Shown here one piece after another: positions 31,920-34,624 of a stretch of 34,624 nucleotides of DNA. This DNA is from Bacillus sp. AFS073361 (GTDB taxonomy: Bacteria; Bacillota; Bacilli; Bacillales; Cytobacillaceae). The position numbers and the translations under genes were made by a program. Location of the stretch: contig NZ_NUZU01000003.1 in assembly GCF_002567005.1 (NCBI RefSeq), positions 1-34,624 on the forward strand, written 5' to 3'. The notes beneath the pieces are model-generated. The model saw only the letters and a program-made list of their open reading frames with translations, was not told where the DNA came from and searched no databases. Each line of letters opens with the position of its first letter. Positions within the stretch are counted from its first letter, which is position 1.

Positions 31920-32858
31920 TTAGTCTAATATTCTTACATCAAACGGAAGTAAACCCTGTTCTATTTGTGCTCTATTTGCTTCATACTGATCAGGTAACAT
32001 CAACTTTTTACCCATTGTCTCCTGTGATTCATCATGTGCGAATCCTGGAGGATCAGTAGCAATTTCAAATAAAATTTCCCCGTGTTCTCTGAAGTAAATA
32101 GCATTGAAATAATTTCTGTCCTTTACAGGAGTGACACCATACCCATTTGCTGAAACATATTTTTTCCAATCCATTTGATCTTCGTCATCAATGGCCCGCC
32201 ATGCGATGTGGTGTACTGTACCTACTCCCATTTGTCCGCGCCCAATCGGAGTTAATTTAAGGTCAATAACGTTTCCAATATCAGCAGTGGAACGATATCG
32301 AGCGAAATCTCCTTCCTTACCCACTAATTCAAGTCCCATTACTTTCTCTAACAAATCAGCGGTCTTGTCAGGTTGGGTTGATAATAGGGTAGCACCACCA
32401 AACCCTTTAATGGCAACCTCAGGTGTGACTTCTCCAAAGGTCCATGAATTAACTTCTCCTTCTTCTCTTTCAACAATTTCCAAGTGAAGCCCATGTGGAT
32501 CATCAAACACCAAATATTGCTCTCCGAAGCGGTCCATTTTAGTAAAAGGAATATTGAACTTTTCTAGTCTTTGTTCCCAAAATCCCATGGCACCTTTTGG
32601 TACAACATAGGAAGTGACTCCTACTTGACCGTCACCGATGATGCCTTGACGAGCTCCTGCCCATGGAAAGAAAGTAATAATTGTTCCTGGCTTCCCGCCT
32701 TCATTCCCGAAATAAAGATGATACGTCCCTGGATCATCAAAATTGACCGTTTGCTTGACTAAACGTAAACCCAATACTCCTGCATAGAAATCTACGTTCT
32801 CTTGCGGATGACCGACAATTGCGGTGATATGGTGAATCCCCATTGTTTTTTTGTTCAT
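31920..32858 (-). CDS. Ring-cleaving dioxygenase, MhqA/MhqO family (second copy)
   Basis: A 312-residue two-module VOC protein, paralogous to the one at 29746-30714. Ligand-bearing blocks are MGIHHITAIVG, VGTVHHIAWRA and EILFEIATDPPGF; the tail ESQETMGKKLMLPDQYE is the family mark. AAAAGGAGAG precedes the ATG. It is the first gene of a two-gene unit with the flavin reductase-like gene. The promoter (33086-33114) and two MhqR-type palindromes lie 150-260 bases upstream, so the transcript has an unusually long leader (about 220 bases). It may be the MhqA or MhqE counterpart; the sequence alone does not decide. Confidence 0.9.
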   Translation of the reverse strand: MNKKTMGIHHITAIVGHPQENVDFYAGVLGLRLVKQTVNFDDPGTYHLYFGNEGGKPGTIITFFPWAGARQGIIGDGQVGVTSYVVPKGAMGFWEQRLEKFNIPFTKMDRFGEQYLVFDDPHGLHLEIVEREEGEVNSWTFGEVTPEVAIKGFGGATLLSTQPDKTADLLEKVMGLELVGKEGDFARYRSTADIGNVIDLKLTPIGRGQMGVGTVHHIAWRAIDDEDQMDWKKYVSANGYGVTPVKDRNYFNAIYFREHGEILFEIATDPPGFAHDESQETMGKKLMLPDQYEANRAQIEQGLLPFDVRILD

Positions 32859-32972
32859 TTTTCAACTCTCCTTTTACATATTAAATAAAGTCAAATAAAG
32901 GTCCTTGATATTTTATCTTGTTCTTTCTTAAGATTTTAAAATCACAAAAAATCTATGTTATTTTAAGAATCT

Positions 32973-32990
32973 CTATTTAGTGATATTCAC
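32973..32990 (-). other. Possible leader mini-ORF with strong ribosome binding site
   Basis: On the minus strand AGGAGG is followed 5-6 bases later by GTG and a frame of five codons (MNITK) then TAG. The inverted repeat at 32977-32993 overlaps it. It may be a leader peptide or the remnant of a lost gene start. Confidence 0.3.
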
Positions 32991-33011
32991 TAATTCCTCC
33001 TAAAAGCATTT

Positions 33012-33029
33012 TATCTCGAATTTGAGATA
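33012..33029. promoter_or_regulatory. MhqR-type operator 2 of the dioxygenase-flavin reductase unit
   Basis: TATCTCGA-AT-TTGAGATA, 7 of 8 arm positions paired. It is inside the transcribed leader, 56 bases downstream of operator 1. Confidence 0.75.
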
Positions 33030-33067
33030 TTGGTTTAAAAAATATTTAAATCTGTTTTGAAATTGAA

Positions 33068-33085
33068 TATCTTGAATCTGAGATA
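33068..33085. promoter_or_regulatory. MhqR-type operator 1 of the dioxygenase-flavin reductase unit
   Basis: TATCTTGA-AT-CTGAGATA, an imperfect copy directly abutting the -10 hexamer at 33086, the same geometry as at the doxX promoter. Confidence 0.75.
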
Positions 33086-33114
33086 ATCATAATACTTCTA
33101 AAAACTTTTGTCAA
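33086..33114 (-). promoter_or_regulatory. Sigma-A promoter of the dioxygenase-flavin reductase unit
   Basis: On the minus strand TTGACA (33109-33114), 17 bases, TATGAT (33086-33091). Confidence 0.85.
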
Positions 33115-33144
33115 TAACCTTTTCAATTTTTACGTTAGTCCATT

Positions 33145-33172
33145 AAAAAGGCTGCTTTTTAGCAGCCTTTTT
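33145..33172 (-). terminator. Terminator of czcD
   Basis: AAAAAGGCTGCT-tttt-AGCAGCCTTTTT, a 12-bp perfect stem, symmetrical and able to act on both strands; 22 bases after the czcD stop. Confidence 0.95.
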
Positions 33173-33193
33173 AAATACTTTGCTCCAACTTCA

Positions 33194-34111
33194 TCAAGAA
33201 TCTATCGCTACAAAATGATTACAACGATTATGTTCATATTGGTCCAATTCGGCATGAACACTTTCCACTTGAATGGTAGCATGTTCCAAATCAAAGGTAT
33301 CGTGTAATTCTCTTAATGCATTCTTTAAAATCGAGTCGTGATTATGTTCTGATATTACCAAGTGACAGCTAATCGATGGGAAATTTGATGTGATACTCCA
33401 CACATGAAAATCATGCATACTTACCACCCCTGGAATTTGAAGTAATGTTTCTCGCACTCTTTCCACATCCAAATTCGCTGGTCTGCCTTCCATCAGCATG
33501 TGAATAGCATCATTGGTTATCCCAATTCCACTTTTTAAAATTAAAAGGGAAACAATTAAACTTGTAATCGGATCGGCAATGGTCCAACCAAAATACATAA
33601 TCAGTAAGGAAGCAAGAATAGCACTAACAGAACCCAGTAAATCACCAATTACATGTAAAAAAGCAGCTCTCATATTAATGTTATCACTAGTTTCTGATTG
33701 ATGCATAATCCAAGCAACAATTATATTCACGAACGCGCCTATACTAGATATCAAAAGCATACCCGGACCTGAAATGACTTGAGGTTCAGTAAAACGTTGA
33801 AATGATTCCCACATAATTAAAATAGAAATAACAATTAATAGAACCCCATTAAATAAAGCTGATAAAATTTCCAAGCGCTGATAACCAAAGGTTTTACTCT
33901 CGCTTACCGCCCGTCTTCCTAAAATAAGAGCTAGTAATCCCACTCCCAAGGAAATCGAATCACTTAACATATGTCCAGCATCTGAAAGAAGAGCTAGACT
34001 ATTTGTCAACTTCCCTCCAATGTACTCTAAAACCATAAAAACGGTAATAATGAGAAACGCGACCATCAAAGCTTTTTTATTTTGATTGTGATGAGTGTGA
34101 TTGTGCCCCAT
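33194..34111 (-). CDS. czcD: Cation diffusion facilitator zinc/cobalt exporter, CzcD type
   Basis: A 305-residue CDF transporter with six membrane helices and a cytosolic C-terminal domain. The N-terminus is His-rich (MGHNHTHHNQ). The Zn site is formed by HxxxD in helix 2 (H47, D51 in SDAGHMLSD) and HxxxD in helix 5 (H153, D157 in LHVIGDLLG), the Zn/Cd/Co-type ligand set. The C-terminal domain (about 210-290) has the DFHVWSI and SCHLVISEH blocks. It acts as a metal/proton antiporter in the membrane. ATG 34111 follows AAAGGAGG; a longer frame from 34141 would run through that ribosome binding site. No metal regulator is adjacent. The 5' region holds a T8G7 homopolymer run (about 34150-34163). 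Confidence 0.93.
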   Translation of the reverse strand: MGHNHTHHNQNKKALMVAFLIITVFMVLEYIGGKLTNSLALLSDAGHMLSDSISLGVGLLALILGRRAVSESKTFGYQRLEILSALFNGVLLIVISILIMWESFQRFTEPQVISGPGMLLISSIGAFVNIIVAWIMHQSETSDNINMRAAFLHVIGDLLGSVSAILASLLIMYFGWTIADPITSLIVSLLILKSGIGITNDAIHMLMEGRPANLDVERVRETLLQIPGVVSMHDFHVWSITSNFPSISCHLVISEHNHDSILKNALRELHDTFDLEHATIQVESVHAELDQYEHNRCNHFVAIDS

Positions 34112-34350
34112 AGTACCTCCTTTGCCATTAAAAAATTTCATTTTAAAGTTTTTTTTGGGGGGGAATTTTTTCTATTCTATTATTCAATCTAATAAGAAAA
34201 TATATTCGACTGAATCTAGTATTATTCTTATTTATCTCTAAATGCGTACATGACAACTTCATAAGTAGCACTATTTACTATAATTATATATGCGTCTCTT
34301 CCTCAATTAATTGTGGTATGATTGTATCAATATATTTTAGGAGTGATATC

Positions 34351-34605
34351 ATGAGTGTACATAAAGATCTAATTAAACATGCGGCAAATCAGCATGAAAC
34401 CTATCAACAATTCTTAGCGCTCGATCAACAACGTGAGCAGTATATCGAAGAAGCGATTGCCTTATGTAAACAGGGTCTACCCTTTTCAACTGATAAAATA
34501 AACGCCTTAACAAATAGTATAAATAAAATCAACCTGCGCTTTATCCCAACACGAGAATTCGTTACGGGCGAAATGGTTCAAGAATTTGTAAATAAAAGTA
34601 ACTGA
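34351..34605 (+). CDS. DUF2533/YpbS-like small protein
   Basis: An 84-residue hydrophilic, mostly helical protein (SVHKDLIKHAANQHETYQQF, then INALTNSINKINLRFIPTREFVTGEMVQEFV). The MSVHK start, the central EEAIALCKQGLPFS stretch and the PTRxFVTxEMV end agree with my memory of the DUF2533 (YpbS) family of Bacillaceae, for which no function is known. AGGAGTG 5 bases before ATG 34351 decides the start; the longer frame from 34318 has none. An extended -10 (TGGTATGAT, 34313-34321) may be the promoter. The complete stop is present 19 bases before the window end. Confidence 0.7.
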   Translation: MSVHKDLIKHAANQHETYQQFLALDQQREQYIEEAIALCKQGLPFSTDKINALTNSINKINLRFIPTREFVTGEMVQEFVNKSN

Positions 34606-34624
34606 TAAAACAAAGACGGACAGT

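Larger units (their letters stand above)
32859..33193. other. 335-bp intergenic region with mhq control elements
   Basis: It contains, from right to left: the czcD terminator (33145-33172), a promoter (33086-33114), two MhqR-type operators (33068-33085 and 33012-33029), a strong Shine-Dalgarno with a five-codon frame (32973-32990), and an inverted repeat TTAGTGA-TAT-TCACTAA (32977-32993). No full gene is supported. Confidence 0.75.

Noticed and set aside
34150..34163. T8G7 homopolymer run upstream of czcD
   Set aside because: Noted as possible phase-variable tract, but it lies outside the coding region and promoter elements could not be placed; it may also be a sequencing-sensitive run.
1..34624. 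CRISPR arrays, tRNA or rRNA genes, known riboswitches
   Set aside because: No regularly spaced repeats, cloverleaf-type sequences or recognisable riboswitch cores were found when reading both strands.

Overview
The window looks like a chromosomal segment of a low-GC, endospore-forming member of the Bacillaceae. The evidence is two minor small acid-soluble spore proteins (SspN, Tlp), an FbpB-type small basic protein, Firmicute-type AGGAGG ribosome binding sites, TTGACA/TATAAT promoters with 17-bp spacers, and a gene order (sspN-tlp-yneP-yneQ-plsY-yneT-parE-parC) that matches the corresponding part of the Bacillus subtilis map. The species cannot be named from sequence alone; a Bacillus/Neobacillus-type genome is a reasonable guess.

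Layout. Positions 1-1174 hold the right part of an IS1182-type insertion sequence. Positions 1231-5250 hold fbpB-like, sspN, tlp, a tandem AAA+ ATPase inserted between tlp and yneP, then yneP and yneQ. A minus-strand block (5273-8000) carries a CPBP membrane protein, a CapA-type metallophosphatase and plsY. From 8178 to 19147 the genes run on plus: a PAS-like/GGDEF diguanylate cyclase behind a strong promoter and leader hairpin, yneT, parE-parC (topoisomerase IV), a secreted protein of unknown function, and a heterodimeric ABC exporter with one degenerate ATP site. At 19.2-19.35 kb gene orientation flips: 14 of 17 genes to the left are on plus and 15 of 18 to the right are on minus. Exactly at the flip lie a 33-nt palindrome, a dif-like sequence and the single-recombinase gene xerS. 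I read this as a candidate replication terminus/dimer-resolution locus.

Right of the flip come pdxS-pdxT (PLP synthase) with a divergent MocR-type regulator (PdxR-like), a spore-photoproduct-lyase-like radical SAM protein and a DedA membrane protein. Next is a reactive-sulfur island (25587-29606): a TauE/SafE permease, a rhodanese-metallo-beta-lactamase fusion (persulfide dioxygenase type), a TusA-rhodanese fusion, a DsrE-type protein, TusA and the CsoR-family repressor CstR with C31/C60. Five near-identical palindromes (ATACC-n5/6-GGTAT type), one in front of each gene or at its promoter, look like CstR operators. Immediately beyond lies a quinone/electrophile island (29746-33114): two ring-cleaving dioxygenases of the MhqO/MhqA family, a DoxX protein and a flavin reductase-like protein, in two transcription units. 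Each unit has a TTGnnn-17-TAtnaT promoter and an MhqR-type operator (TATCTCGA-n2-TCGAGATA) just downstream of the -10; mhqR itself is not in the window. The window ends with a CzcD-type zinc exporter and a small DUF2533/YpbS-like protein.

The right half therefore reads as an accessory thiol/electrophile/metal stress zone next to the presumed terminus, while the left half is conserved core. Start codons were often moved inward from the longest ORF when a Shine-Dalgarno sequence made that clear; each case is stated.
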